Origin: Pleurodeles waltl
Taxonomy: Eukaryota; Chordata; Amphibia; Caudata; Salamandridae
DNA: 64,000 nucleotides
Assembly (NCBI RefSeq): GCF_031143425.1
Contig: NC_090446.1
Coordinates: 1,024,941,066-1,025,005,065, forward strand
Direction: 5' to 3'
The translations under genes and the position numbers were made by a program. Numbering within the stretch: position 1 is the stretch's first letter; the number at the start of each line of letters is the position of its first letter. The notes below the pieces were generated by a model, which saw only the letters and a program-made list of their open reading frames with translations, did no database searches and was not told where the DNA came from. Below, in pieces: positions 23,891 through 34,355 of this stretch.

Positions 23891-24174
23891 AACAAGAGAT
23901 TTCACAAAAATGAAATGCACTGTTAATAACTGAAAGGCCAAAAAACTGAACCAATGACTCAGCTCGTGAGCTGTAAAGCCACAACAAGGCACCAACCGCT
24001 TTACAGTCCATTCACACACCTTCCATACATGACATGCACAAGACCATTCATGCCACCAGGCACGGGCCCAGCACATTATAACACTCACATCGACAGACAG
24101 CGCCACTCAAGGACCCATCACTTTCATATGCCCACATGCCTGATACAGCAATCACACAAGCTGATGAGTGTGCG

Positions 24175-24330
24175 TCTGGCACTGCCAGCCAAGCGCCACC
24201 CCACGCACACCACCAGCCAAGCGCCACCCCATTCACACCGACAGCCAAGCACCACCCCACTCACACCAGAGCCAAGCGCCACCCCACGCACACTGCCAGC
24301 CAAGCGCCACCCCACGCACACCGCCATCAC
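24175..24330 (+). repeat. ~29-bp minisatellite in piggyBac 3' untranslated region
   Basis: Five to six units based on CCAGCCAAGCGCCACCCCAC followed by GCACACCG, with small variants. Confidence 0.75.
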
Positions 24331-24472
24331 TTTCTTTTTGTTTTTAAACAACAAAGAAACCACTAATTATAAATAAGTAAAAAACTACAAACACAAAAGC
24401 TCTAACTGAATACATGTCAGTAATGCCAACTGTGAAACTGAACATATAAAAATATAAAACAGCAGTGTATGC

Positions 24473-26254
24473 TCACGGAATTTCCCAATAATTCTTCTGT
24501 GTGTGGTAGCTCCTGAAACAGCCACCCACACACAGCCCAGGCTTTGAAGGATAATCAGGGCAGTACATCCTAGTCTCCTTTCTGATACCTCTTCGAGCAC
24601 CGACTCTACATCTCTTAGCAGGAAAGTTTTTTTGGGCTGTGGGAGGAATGTGCTCAGCAAAGTGACGATCTTTCAATCTAGCCACATCCTCCACCACTGC
24701 TTCTCTTGGAACTCTTGCCTGTTCCAGCACAACAAGGCTCGCTATGATAGACTCCTGAAATTTCACAATTGTCATCCTTGACTCTGGAGAACTATCCTCA
24801 AACACAAAAAAAAACATTAAAAGTTGCCAAGTGGAATAGGTGAACAGCTAATTTCTTATACCAAACATAAGACTTACAAACAGCAGTGTAAGGTTCCAAC
24901 CTCTGATCTACTCTATCAATACCACCCATGTGCTTATTATAGTCTAAAATGCACACAGGTTTGCGCACTTCGGCAACCTAACCCCAAACAGCCACAGGTG
25001 AAGAACTCTCATCATGGATGGTACTTAGCATGTACACATCCCTCTTGTCTACAAATTTCAGAGCTAGCAGCTCATCATTCCGCAAGGCACTGCACTGTCC
25101 TTTCTCGAGTTTTTTACAGACAAGCTCTCTTGGATGGCCTTTCCGATTAGAGCGGATTGTGCCACAAGCAACAGTGTCCACTCTGAACAACTCCTTGAAC
25201 AACTGAACTCCAGTGTAGAAGTTATCTACATATAAATGTTGACCTTTGTTAAACACACATCTACCAAGTTCCCACACCATTTTCTCACTAACTCCAAAAG
25301 TGGGTGGACAACCAGGGTGATCAATATTGGAATCCCTACCAATGTAGACCCGGAAATTATAAACATATCCTGTACTACTTCCAGACAGCATATACATCTT
25401 AATTTCATACCATGCCCTCTTGCTAGGAATGTACTGCATAAAAACCAAACAACCCTTGAACAGGACCAAAGACTCATCTACAGATATTTCTTTGCCTGGA
25501 ACATAGATCTCTGAAAACTGATTTACCAAATGATCAAGGACAGGTCTAATCTTAAAAAGATGATCATAATCGGGGTGATCTCGTGGCAAGGCTAAAGCAT
25601 TATCTACAAAATGCAACATCCGAAGAAGAAGCTCATACCGGTTATGACTCATGATGGCAGGAAATATAGTAGTTGCCATCAAGGGTAGTAGACCAATATG
25701 AAGACAGTGATGGCTTCCTTATCAGCCCCATCTAAAAAGTTAAACCTAAGAACTTTTTCAACTCTTCCAGATTTGTGAGAATCCACCGGCTAGCTCTAGA
25801 GTGTGGCCTAAGTCTGGCAGCATTGTCCCTCAAAAACTGCTCTGCATACAAATTAGTCTGCTCAACAGTCCCTTCCAAACATTTATTGTCCATAAACAAC
25901 TAAAAAAAAACGGGCAAAAAGTTTTCTGTATTAACTCGACACCCTGGGAAACCAATAAGCGCAGGCAACTGTGGCTGCTTCATGTTTGGTGCAACCCACG
26001 TGTCAGGTCTTCCAATGGGAAGCCTTTCAGCAGCTGGCTCCTGCACCATCGGAACATCAGTGTCCTCCTCTAAAACAGGCCCTTCATCAGCACTGAGAGT
26101 GGCTTCATCATCAGATGATTCCTCTTTGACAGAAAATTGACTTCCAGAATCTTGCCTGTGCCTCAGATGCAGAGTCAGTCTCATAATCATGGTCAGAAGA
26201 CGATTCAAAAAGCACACCAACAACCTGCTGAGCGTTCATCTGACGGCTAGCCAT
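24473..26254 (-). pseudogene. piggyBac (DDE_Tnp_1_7) transposase, inactivated
   Basis: Start MASRQMNAQQVVGV at 26254, followed by an acidic Ser-rich N-terminus (ESSSDHDYETDS, EESSDDEATL). The middle shows the family hallmark VEQTNLYAEQFLRDN and SRASRW. The catalytic core is well kept: PGKEISVDESLVLFKG with the first Asp, HLYVDNFYTGVQLF with the second, and ILDYNKHMGGIDRVDQ with the third. The C-terminus has a Cys-rich finger (AKRCR..., MYCPDY, GLCVGGCF) like the piggyBac cysteine-rich domain that binds the element ends. Lesions: frame changes in the N-terminal third, a stop in LGLTF* near 25738, TAG in PVAVWG* near 24978 and a slip in a T run near 24815. Intact relatives are about 550-600 residues long. 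The enzyme would excise precisely and insert at TTAA; this copy cannot. Confidence 0.87.
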
Positions 26255-26739
26255 GATCCTTCCTACAAAAATTAACTGGACAAATGCACCACCAACAACC
26301 AGCAAAGAGTTATAAACTCAAAAACTATACCGCTCACTTGCATGACAAAGCTTGACTCACCAGCAACTACTTTGCACAGCCACAGCAATCACCAATGATA
26401 TCCCACTAAAAAGAGATAAAAAGCAAATTAGACATAAGACAACACATATATCATTGTGCATAAATCTAAATACAATTTCACACACAATCCTCTATCCAGT
26501 GCACCACCTACAAACATGCATTCATGCATGGCAACAATACTCCTTTGGAGTAAATTTATTTGCTTACCTAAAACATGCAACTATGCATACCACAGGACAA
26601 CCACTGCCAAAACTGCAACAAACCACAGCAAAGGAAGCAAAGGCTTTGAACTAGAACAAAAAGAAGAAATAAATTGTTATTATCATAAATGCAAATACTT
26701 AGTCATTTGACAAACGCCCCGCCACCAACCATTTTAAAT
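26255..26739. other. piggyBac 5' flank, no gene
   Basis: AT-rich sequence upstream of the transposase start. No motif beyond general composition was recognised. Confidence 0.4.
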
Positions 26740-27385
26740 GTTCCCTTGTGTCTAGTGTTCTCTGCTTGGGGGCAGATGGGCCTAAATAAAATAGGCCATC
26801 TGCCTCAAAGGGGGGCAGAAATGCCATAGAATATATTGCCCCCTTTGGAGGGCGACCCTTGCCCCAGGGGCCACCCCCCCCACACAAAACACACAGATGA
26901 TCCCTGGTGCAAAGTGGATTCTGACCCCCTTGAGAGCAGATGGGCCTGAAAAAAAAAAAAATAGGCTGATCTGCCCCCAAAGGGGGCAGAACTGCCCAAT
27001 AGTGCTTTTTGACCGTTGGGGGCAACCCTTGTCCAAGGGGGCACCCCCCCAAACACAAGAATAAACAAAAGAAAAAAAAATCCCAGGCATCTTCATGGTG
27101 GGCAGAAATGGCCTAGATTACATTGCCCCCTTTGGGGGGCGACCCTTGCCCAAGGGGCCGCCCCCAACACAAAATAACAAACAACAAAAAACTATTCCTG
27201 GTGTCTAGTGGCTTTCTGCCCCCCTTGGGGGCAGACGACCTAAAAATAAGGCCAATCTGCCCCCAAGGGGGGCAGAAATGGCAAAAAAAGCATTGCCCCC
27301 CAAAGGAGAACGACCCTTGCCCAAGGGTTCACTCTCCCAAACAGTAAACACACACACGCACACACACTAATTCCCTGGTATCTAG
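26740..27385. repeat. GC-rich subterminal tandem repeats of the piggyBac element
   Basis: Four to five imperfect units of roughly 115-180 bp, each with a GGTGTCTAGTGG-like start, the palindrome TCTGCCCCCAAGGGGGCAGA, and GCGACCCTTGCCCAAGGGGC, separated by A-rich spacers. Each unit can fold on itself. Confidence 0.8.
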
Positions 27386-27388
27386 TGG

Positions 27389-27433
27389 GCATTCCTGCTG
27401 CCCGATCGCATCTCGGTCGGGCAGCAGGAATGC
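27389..27433. repeat. Perfect hairpin near the piggyBac end
   Basis: GCATTCCTGCTGCCCGA and its exact reverse complement separated by about 11 bases. Confidence 0.9.
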
Positions 27434-27442
27434 TCAAAGAGA

Positions 27443-27480
27443 CATCGAGGGAAAGGAAAACCCTTTCTTTTCCCTCGATG
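27443..27480. repeat. Second hairpin near the piggyBac end
   Basis: CATCGAGGGAAA(G) pairs with (C)TTTTCCCTCGATG around a short CCCT-containing loop. Confidence 0.85.
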
Positions 27481-27699
27481 CCTCTTTTACAGGCATGCAC
27501 CCCCCCGGAGGTAAAACCTACCTCCTTCCTCGTAGATGCTCTGGAAGCAAATGGCTTCCACTGCGTTTTTCCTCCCTTTCACGATGTCAGCGCGTGATCG
27601 CGCACTGACGTCATGGGGTGGAAGGGGAAGGGATTCCCCTTCCAGCCCTGGCCTGGGGGGGTGGGGAGACGGCCCTCAGGGGGAGCGCTAGCGCTTCTC

Positions 27700-27796
27700 C
27701 CGAGGGCTGTTCAATGGACGTAATGGTTACGACCATGGCGCCACACAGGCGCAGCTATGGACGTAAAAATTACATTCATGGCTGCAAAGGGGTTAA
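27700..27796. mobile_element. piggyBac terminus with TTAA target site
   Basis: The end of the element: TTACATTCATGGCTGCAAAG then GGG, followed by TTAA at 27793-27796. Inverted, it reads TTAACCCCTTTGCAGCC, a C-run terminus typical of piggyBac. Confidence 0.65.
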
Positions 27797-28757
27797 AGCA
27801 ACCTGCCCTTTGCCAACACCCTCCCTATCCCAAGCGACTTGCACATTTACTCACTGCGGCATCCCCCCTCATATGTATCATCTACGTAGAGGAGGTGACA
27901 CTTGGGAGCAGAAAAGGACTGGTAACTCTAGTTCTGACATGTTTTTTCTTATTACGGAGTCTTACTATAAATCATGCCCTAAGGTAATTATAAATCACTC
28001 CCCACCATGCACAGTTTTCTTATCAATAATTTAATTGCAAATGCTGCAGTGATATTATCAATGATGCCACAGAAGATGTCATTAGTGAAGTAATAGGTGG
28101 GGAAATTAGCAGCGCATGGTGAGGGTGTGAGTTATAGTTACCTTAGTGCACAAATTATAGTTACCAGAGCTAACTATAAATGGTGAATGTCAGGGTTTTT
28201 TTTATGTTTAAAATGTTACGTTGTCACTGAAATTCTCACCTAACTATAACATTACCTTAACCTTCGGTTTTGTCAGTAAATTTCTAATTTTTTTTTTTTT
28301 TAAGTAAAGTAATAGTTTGTTACATACGTAACATCAACCACTCCCCTACTATGCTTGGCAGGGGTTTTCCGTGGTGCCTGGCCTTCGACCACACTCTGCA
28401 TCCAACTAACCTCCAGACAGCCAAGCCCATACTGGAAGTTTGGAAAGTAGATTTGTCTAAAGTTCCTAGGTGAAAATGATTGGGGAAAACATGTTTTGGG
28501 ACCTTCTTTTTTCTCAGGCCCGCTAAGCAGATCCCCCTGAAATTTTCAATATGCACACCTTTCAGAAAGTAGCACTTTCTTTGGATAGTTTTGTGGAATT
28601 TCATCGAACAGCAGCAAAGCTATTTGCAAAACAAAAAAGGCATTTCCTATCCCAACAATAATTACCCAGTGGTGACTGTCACTGGGAGATATATAAACAC
28701 ACACACACACACATATATATAAATAATCATTCATATATACATACATATATTACATAT
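27797..28757. repeat. Dispersed repeat, fragment
   Basis: The part at 28008-28125 (TGCACAGTTTTCTTATCAAT ... GAAGATGTCATTAGTGAAGT) is repeated at 53140-53250. The part near 28440-28700 resembles 35585-35800 in the order of its motifs (AAAACAYGTTTTG, then TTCCTAT, then TGGTGACNRTCA). No reading frame. Element class unknown. Confidence 0.6.
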
Positions 28758-28758
28758 A

Positions 28759-28760
<2 letters not shown>

Positions 28761-28804
<44 letters not shown>
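28761..28804. repeat. (AT)n microsatellite
   Basis: About 22 uninterrupted AT units, preceded by a (CA)n/(TA)n mixture from 28696. Confidence 0.95.
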
Positions 28805-28808
<4 letters not shown>

Positions 28809-28812
28809 CATA

Positions 28813-29399
28813 GGCCCTCATTACAACCCCGGAGGTCTTTTTAAAAGACCGCGGAGGCTGCGGGAGCCAGAATACCACCAGTGCAGGCAGTATTCCTGGC
28901 TCCCTATTATGACTTTTCTGCTGGGCCAGCGGACGGTAACAGTGTTTCCGTCTGCTGGCCCAGTGGAAAAGTCACATCAACATTGCTGCAGGCTCGTAAT
29001 AGAGCCGGCGACATTGCTGATGTGCAGCGGGTGCAGTAGCCCGAAATTCGAGCAGTGAAATGCGCAACGGGGCTATGTCTGGGGGCTCCTGCACTGCCCA
29101 TGCCAAGTGCATGGGCAGTGCAGGGGCCCCCAGGGGCACCTCAAGTCCCCCTTACTGCCAGCCTTTCCATGGCGGTGTTTACCACCGTGGCCAGGCTGGC
29201 GGTCGGGGACTCATAATCCCCAGGGCAGTGGTGCTTGCACCGCTGCCCTGGGGATTATGACCGCCTGGCAGTATGTTGGAGGGGCCGGCGGTATGGCGTG
29301 GCTATTGCGCCACAGTCATAATAGCTGGCGGAACACCGCCAGCCTGTTGGCGGTGTTACCGCCAGCTTACCGCTGGCGGCCAGGGTCGTAATGAGGCCC
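28813..29399. mobile_element. Harbinger-like MITE, 587 bp, TSD ATA
   Basis: Ends GGCCCTCATTACAACCCCGG and, inverted, GGGCCTCATTACGACCCTGG form a terminal inverted repeat. The 3-bp duplication ATA flanks it (28810-28812 and 29400-29402). The interior has CCGCC/GGCGG-rich subterminal sequence and internal palindromes such as CTGGGCCAGCGGACGG against CCGTCTGCTGGCCCAG. No coding capacity. Confidence 0.85.
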
Positions 29400-29402
29400 A
29401 TA

Positions 29403-30196
29403 ATGTCTACAATCTGCCTTTTCAGTTGATGTCTCTTAATAATCTTAATAAATCTTCTGCATAACATCAGCTTTGAGAAAGAATGTATCATGGGGGAATA
29501 TAATATGAGGCATCTAGTTAACAAACTTAAGAATGCACTTTCGAGAGACTAGATTTTAGATTAGAATAGCATAAGGAAACATGAAATCGTTTTTTATGTT
29601 TTGTATACTTTTTCTTGTTCTCTCTTGTTCATGTTGAAAGTATTGAATACTTTATATAGATGATTGATGCTAGGAAATCAATGAATTGTAAATTGAATCC
29701 GCAATGTATTTTTGGAATTAGTTTTAGCTCTATCAGATGTATGGGAATTTAAAAATCTTTTTATGTCACAACATAATAGTTTTTTGAACAAGTTGTGATT
29801 TATTATCTAGTATGTTTTGGTGTCTTTTTTTAGACATGTTTTGTTTTGGATCAGCATCCTGCTTGAATTTGATATAGTTGTAATTTACAATGATTGAATA
29901 TAACTATAGGGCTGGATTTTTGCCATTTAGGAGAGCAGGTATGCACTTTCTAGTTTTTAATAGACAGGCAGGGATGAGGGACAACACTGTGTGGACCCTT
30001 AAATAAGACTGTTTGTGGAATAGTTCTCTATGGCCCAGTCAAACGCATCATGTCGAAACACTTCAACCTTTCTTTTCTGCACTACACTTTGTTACGAGCA
30101 TTAAAAATGATAAAATGCAAGAAAACATCTTTGGAGTCTGTGGTGCAGTGTGTCCGATTTCCAGCTTGGCAAGTTTTGGCATGGATAATGCATATG

Positions 30197-30203
<7 letters not shown>
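29403..30203. other. AT-rich DNA, nothing recognised
   Basis: About 800 bases without a convincing reading frame, repeat or RNA gene. Confidence 0.5.
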
Positions 30204-30237
<34 letters not shown>

Positions 30238-30262
30238 TCACTCACTCACTCACACACACAGA
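30204..30262. repeat. (CA)n and (CACT)n microsatellite
   Basis: About 14 CA units followed by four to five CACT units and more CA. Confidence 0.93.
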
Positions 30263-30597
30263 GTGGGGGTTACCAGCAATTCCTCAGATTTTTCTCTTGA
30301 TAAGCATTTCCAGACCAATTTCTTTGTCTACATTAGCAGAGTATGGAATGTTTTGCAGTGCTTGGTCAAAGGGAAGCAAAGATAAAATTGGGGTCTCAAA
30401 ACATGTTTGGGCACCAATGCATTTTCTATTGACTTTGTACTGCATCTAGTAAGTCACAAATGAGAAATTTAAGTTAGAACTATACATTTTGAATTTATAA
30501 GGTTTGTATAATTTATGTTGGGTTTGTAAAGAAAGGTTACAGATATGTTATACTTAGTTTCAGATTTTACAACAGAATTCCTCCAAACAATCCAAAT
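30258..30597 (+). repeat. Dispersed repeat, copy 1
   Basis: GAGTGGGGGTTACCAGCAAT through TTTCAGATTTTAC matches 52583-53080: shared stretches include GGTCTCAAAACATGTTTGGG, GAGAAATTTAAGTTAGAACT and GATAAAAT. Class unknown. Confidence 0.8.
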
Positions 30598-30614
30598 GAG
30601 GCACCATACACTAA

Positions 30615-30805
30615 GGGCCTGATTACAACTTTGGAGGAGGTGTTAATCCGTCCCAAAAGTGACGGTAAAGTGACGGATATACCACCAGCCATATTACGAG
30701 TCCATTATATCCTATGGAACTCATAAAACGGCTGGTGGTATATCCGTCAGTTTACCGTCACTTTTGGGACAGATTAACACCTCCTCCAAAGTTGTAATCA
30801 GGCCC
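30615..30805. mobile_element. Palindromic Harbinger-like MITE, 191 bp, TSD TAA
   Basis: Almost the whole element is one inverted repeat: GGGCCTGATTACAACTTTGG at the left and its exact complement at the right, continuing through GTGACGGTAAA and ACCACCAGCC into a short central loop. Flanked by TAA at 30612-30614 and 30806-30808. The near-perfect pairing suggests a young insertion. Confidence 0.93.
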
Positions 30806-30823
30806 TAAGTTAGTGCACCCAGG

Positions 30824-31180
30824 GCCAGATGTATAAAGCCTTTTTCTTGTCGTAAACGTCCCAATCCGCAGAGTCAGTCCATTTGCGACAAGAGAAAAGC
30901 ATTTTCCGATGCACAAGCCCAATTTTACAATTCGGTAATCTATTTACCGAATCGCAAAAAGGGTTTGCGAGTAGCAATTAGGAAGGGACGTTCCCTTCCT
31001 AATTGCGAGTCGCAGTGTGATGTATGATTGTTTTGTGACTTTGAATGCGGTCACAAAATAATCGCAGTTAACACTAATTTCAAATTGGTGCTAACCCATT
31101 CGCACACAGGAAGGGGTCCCCATCTGAATTCTTCCCCTTTGTGAATGGATGCAAAAATATTTTTTCAGAGCAGGCGGCGG
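30824..31180. mobile_element. Partial MITE of the GGGCCAGATGTA family
   Basis: Begins GGGCCAGATGTATAAAGCC, like the complete 657-bp element at 47269-47925, and shares its GCGAGTCGCA-type motifs and the block GAAGGGGTCCCCAT. No right-hand terminus was found, so it is truncated or interrupted. Confidence 0.65.
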
Positions 31181-31254
31181 TCCCAGAATGAAAAGAAAAG
31201 AAAACTTTTAATGTTTTAATGCACGTGGGGGGGGGTTAAACGCAGGGCCTAGAC

Positions 31255-31620
31255 TGGCATTGCACTGCCCCCACCCAAGCTTGCTGCTCCTGCCCCTCCT
31301 CCTCCTTGCCATCCATTGTCCAAGACCATGCCCCTGTTCCCTCATCACAGCCGCTTGGCACCTGCTCTGCGTCTTCCTTTTCCACCTCCCCTGAACAGTT
31401 AGCTTGCTGCCCCATCCATCTCCTCACTACCCTCTATTGCCTGAGTCCATGCACCACCCATTCCCTCCTGCATGATCTGATGGGCTGCCACTGCCCTCCA
31501 TTTAGCCTGATGTCCCTGCCCACTCCTCCTGCCCTTCGTTGCCCAAGTCTATTCCCATCATTGCCTTCCCGCATAACCTCTGTATCAACACCAGGACAGT
31601 GCGCACTCTACAGGCAACAT
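31255..31620. repeat. C/T-rich degenerate tandem repeat, left block
   Basis: Irregular ~50-bp units of the type TGCCCCTCCTCCTNCTTGCC followed by TCCATTGTCC. The same DNA resumes at about 32925. Confidence 0.65.
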
Positions 31621-31624
31621 AATG

Positions 31625-32920
31625 CAAAATGAAAAACTTTATGCAATGTAATAATTCATGTATAATGTGTTGATGTTGCATATTAACTTTTTGCATTGCA
31701 GGTATTTATCTTGAAATGTCATTAATGCTGTTTGTAATGTATTGTTCATTTTCAAGCCTTTCCTGCAGCCTGGCGGGGTGTGGCATGTGGGCGGAGCTTG
31801 GGTCTATTTAAGGAACCCAGCCCAGCTCCACGTGCTCACTATTCAGAGGTCCCAGTGCAGAGCAGCAACGTTTTCCTGGGCTCCTGTTCCGGAGGCCTAC
31901 TTGGACATTTCCTGGCCCTGTCCTCATTATCTTGCTGATTTTCAAGCAGGGCGGCAAGGCGGAGGTCGGGGTAGGCCCCCCAACTCCGTTTCTGGAAACA
32001 TTTGAGTTTTTGGCTTTGTGATTTACAGTGTGCGCGATTTATTCTTGGCACTTAACCTTTGCAGTTCGGATCGGCAGAGTGTGCAATCATTTAGAGGCAT
32101 TTGAATCTTGATGGTTGAATCGGCAACAGTGTGCGCGATTCATTCTTGGCAATTAACCCTTGCAGTTTGGATCGGCAGAGTGCGTGATCATTTTGAGGCA
32201 TTTTGAATCTTGATGGTTGAATCGGCAACAGTGCGCGCGATTCATTCTTGGCAATTAACCCTTGCAGTTCGGATCGACAGAGTGTGCGATCATTTCGAGG
32301 CATTTGAATCTTGGTGGTTGAATCAGCAACAGTGTGCGCGATTCATTCTTGCCCATTAACCCTTGCAGTTCAGATCGACAGAGCACGCGATCATTCTAGG
32401 TACTTGAGTCTTGATGCGCAGTCTGGCAATAAGGTGCGCAATAATTTCTGGGCAATTGAATCTTGAAACTTAGATCAAATAGAGTGTGTTAGACATTCTA
32501 TTCTATTAGCTATTCTACAGTACCATTCATGAATCCCATAGCAGTTCATTCTTTGGGAACGAATTGTTGTGACGTAATTGCTATTCTAAGGATTATCTTG
32601 AGAGAGTTCAATGATCAGAGTGTATGGTTATAAAAAGGTCACGTTATTGAAAAGTTCTTGATATCTCATGTTATTAGAGCATAAAGAATTAAAACAAAGT
32701 TCATGAAGATTAATGTGAATGATCTTGCTATTGTGTTCTTAACTCTTGCTTCCACAGGTCTGACTTCCTCGCTGTTCCCAACCTAAACCCCGTCCCCGCT
32801 TGGCCATTCTTTAACTCTGTGCTATGATAGCTAGTAGAGTTGGGAGCTGCCAAGAGGTGGACATATTGGGAACAGGCGCAAACCCCGAGGATCCGGCCTT
32901 GCTGAGACTCTGTGCTTAGC
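31625..32920 (+). mobile_element. Possible promoter-bearing insertion in the C/T-rich repeat (LTR-like?)
   Basis: About 1.3 kb that separates two blocks of similar C/T-rich repeat. It has a GC box (GGGCGGAGC, 31790) and a TATA-like TCTATTTAAGG (31803) about 30 bases before GTGCTCACTATTCAG, a tandem repeat at 32028-32430, and an acceptor-like TTGCTTCCACAG at 32757. Ends and target duplication were not identified, so its class is open. Confidence 0.4.
32028..32430 (+). repeat. ~102-bp tandem repeat, about four units
   Basis: Units begin GTGTGCGCGATTCATTCTTG and contain TTAACCCTTGCAGTTCGGAT, CGGCAGAGTG and GAATCTTGATGGTTGAATCG. Starts near 32028, 32130, 32233 and 32333. Confidence 0.88.
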
Positions 32921-32924
32921 TTGC

Positions 32925-33930
32925 TGCCCCTTTCCCCTTCCCTTTGATGTATGTGTGCTTGCCCCTTCCCCCTCCTTTTTACCCAATTTGTTCCATCAAC
33001 CTGCCACTGCCCCTCCTACCTACTCTCAGTGCCCTGCTGAGCTGCCACTTCCCCTCCCATCTGCCTAGCATTGTCAGATGACTGCCACCTGTCCCTGCCA
33101 TGTCCACCTTGCCTATCTGAATTCTGTACTCCTATCCCCTCCCTCCTGTCCTCCGTGGTCAATCTTTCTGTAACTCCCTTCTGCCCTCCATACTCTGTTG
33201 TGCTTCAACTGCTCTTCCTGCCTATTCTGTGTGGTCTTCTGAGAAGCCTCGTCCCCTGCCCTCTCTTGTCTGTGGCCAGCCCCTACCCATCACGTCTGTC
33301 CTCCATAGTCCTTTGTGTATGCACCTGCAGCTCCCTCTTTTCCACCATGGCCATTGTGCTGCCACTAACCCTCCAGCTTTCCATACCTGACCTTCTGTGC
33401 TGCCACAGCCCCTCCCACCTGCCCGGTGTGGTCAGCTTGCTGCCCCTGACTCCCTCCCTCCTTCCCTCCGTTGTCTGTGTGTATGTCATTATAGTCTCAC
33501 TGTTACCTTTAATAGTGTGTTGTGCTTTCAGTGGCCATCCTGCCTTTTCTATGTGCGGGCCCCGATCCCTTCCCTCCTGCCTTGCCTGGTCCGTTGTCAT
33601 GCCCCTATCCCTCCCTTCTGCCCTTCATGGTCAGTTATACTACAACTGCCCCTCCTGTCTGTCCGGTATGGCTAGCTTGTTGTCCTTGCTTCTTTCCCCT
33701 CTGTTCTCTGTTGCCCATGTGCATGGTCCTGTTGGCCCCTCGTATTGCTTTCCATGGTCTGTTGTGCTGCTCTGCCATCCCAATTGCCCTGTGTGGTACT
33801 GTGCTGCTGCAACCCCTGACGTCTGCCCTGTAAGGTCAGTTTGATGCCCCTGCCCATCTCCCTCCTGCCCTCTGTTATTGGAGTTCACGTCCCTACCCCA
33901 TTCCTCCTGCCCTCAGTGATCCAAAGTACC
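32925..33930. repeat. C/T-rich degenerate tandem repeat, right block
   Basis: Continuation of the block at 31255: repeated TGCCCCTNCCTCCTGCCCTC and TNNTGGTCNGTTTGNTGCC units. Pyrimidine bias keeps long frames open by chance on the plus strand; no protein family is recognisable. Confidence 0.7.
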
Positions 33931-34164
33931 ATACTTGCCAACATTTTGAACTTTATAGTAGGGAGATTTTGAAAACAAACCTGGGGAAATTATTTCCCCA
34001 TTGTCTTACATTTAAAAAGAGAAGATTTCAGACCAGAGACAGATAAAAACCACCAGGAGTCTCCTGCCTGAATCGGGTACTACACTACCTCTTCCTTCTG
34101 CGCTCAGTGTTCTCTTATGTTGCCACAGCCTCTCTTGCCTTTCCTGCATGGTTGATTTGATTAT
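33931..34164. other. Nothing recognised
   Basis: Short non-repetitive spacer between the C/T-rich block and the SINE. Confidence 0.4.
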
Positions 34165-34355
34165 ATGTTACAATTAGGGGAGAGAATGTGGCATTATGGC
34201 CAGAACAACAGACTTTGCAACTGGGGAACCAGGTTTGAGTTTTGGTGTCAGCTTAACATCCTGTGAATCTGGGCAATTCACTTAATCGTCCAATGCCTAA
34301 AGCCCAAAAGGAATTTGTCCTTGTGTAATGTAACTGATAATCAAGTAAAGCATTC
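34165..34355 (+). mobile_element. tRNA-derived SINE
   Basis: The 5' part resembles a tRNA-like RNA polymerase III promoter: TGGCATTATGGCC (A box) and GGTTTGAGTTTTGG (B box, with two C-to-T changes) about 40 bases on. It is followed by CTGGGCAATTCACTTAATC, a tail motif resembling MIR/L2-type SINEs. The 3' end is uncertain. Confidence 0.68.

Larger units (their letters stand above)
23241..27796 (-). mobile_element. piggyBac-type DNA transposon, decayed
   Basis: Transposase remnant on the minus strand, poly(A) signal downstream of it, GC-rich subterminal repeats upstream of it, and a terminus at 27793 where GCAAAGGGG abuts TTAA, the piggyBac target site. No matching terminus followed by TTAA was found on the other side within the window; the left limit given is only the edge of the satellite array. 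Confidence 0.75.

Noticed and set aside
23954..24376. 140-codon His/Thr/Pro-rich frame
   Set aside because: Generated by the 29-bp minisatellite; opposite strand to the piggyBac gene and no domain.
24978..25682. piggyBac core as an intact host gene
   Set aside because: The frame ends at a TAG directly before the third catalytic Asp region, and the N-terminus is broken, so it is a remnant.
32101..32430. TTAACCCTTGCAG as a second piggyBac terminus
   Set aside because: It recurs once per unit of the ~102-bp tandem repeat, lacks the rest of the terminus, and is outside the element.
33071..33844. 257-codon Leu/Ser/Pro/Cys-rich frame
   Set aside because: Arises from degenerate C/T-rich tandem DNA; no domain, no splice or start context, overlapping frames equally open.
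34165..34260. Functional tRNA gene
   Set aside because: Only the A and B boxes are tRNA-like; the cloverleaf cannot be completed and a SINE tail follows.
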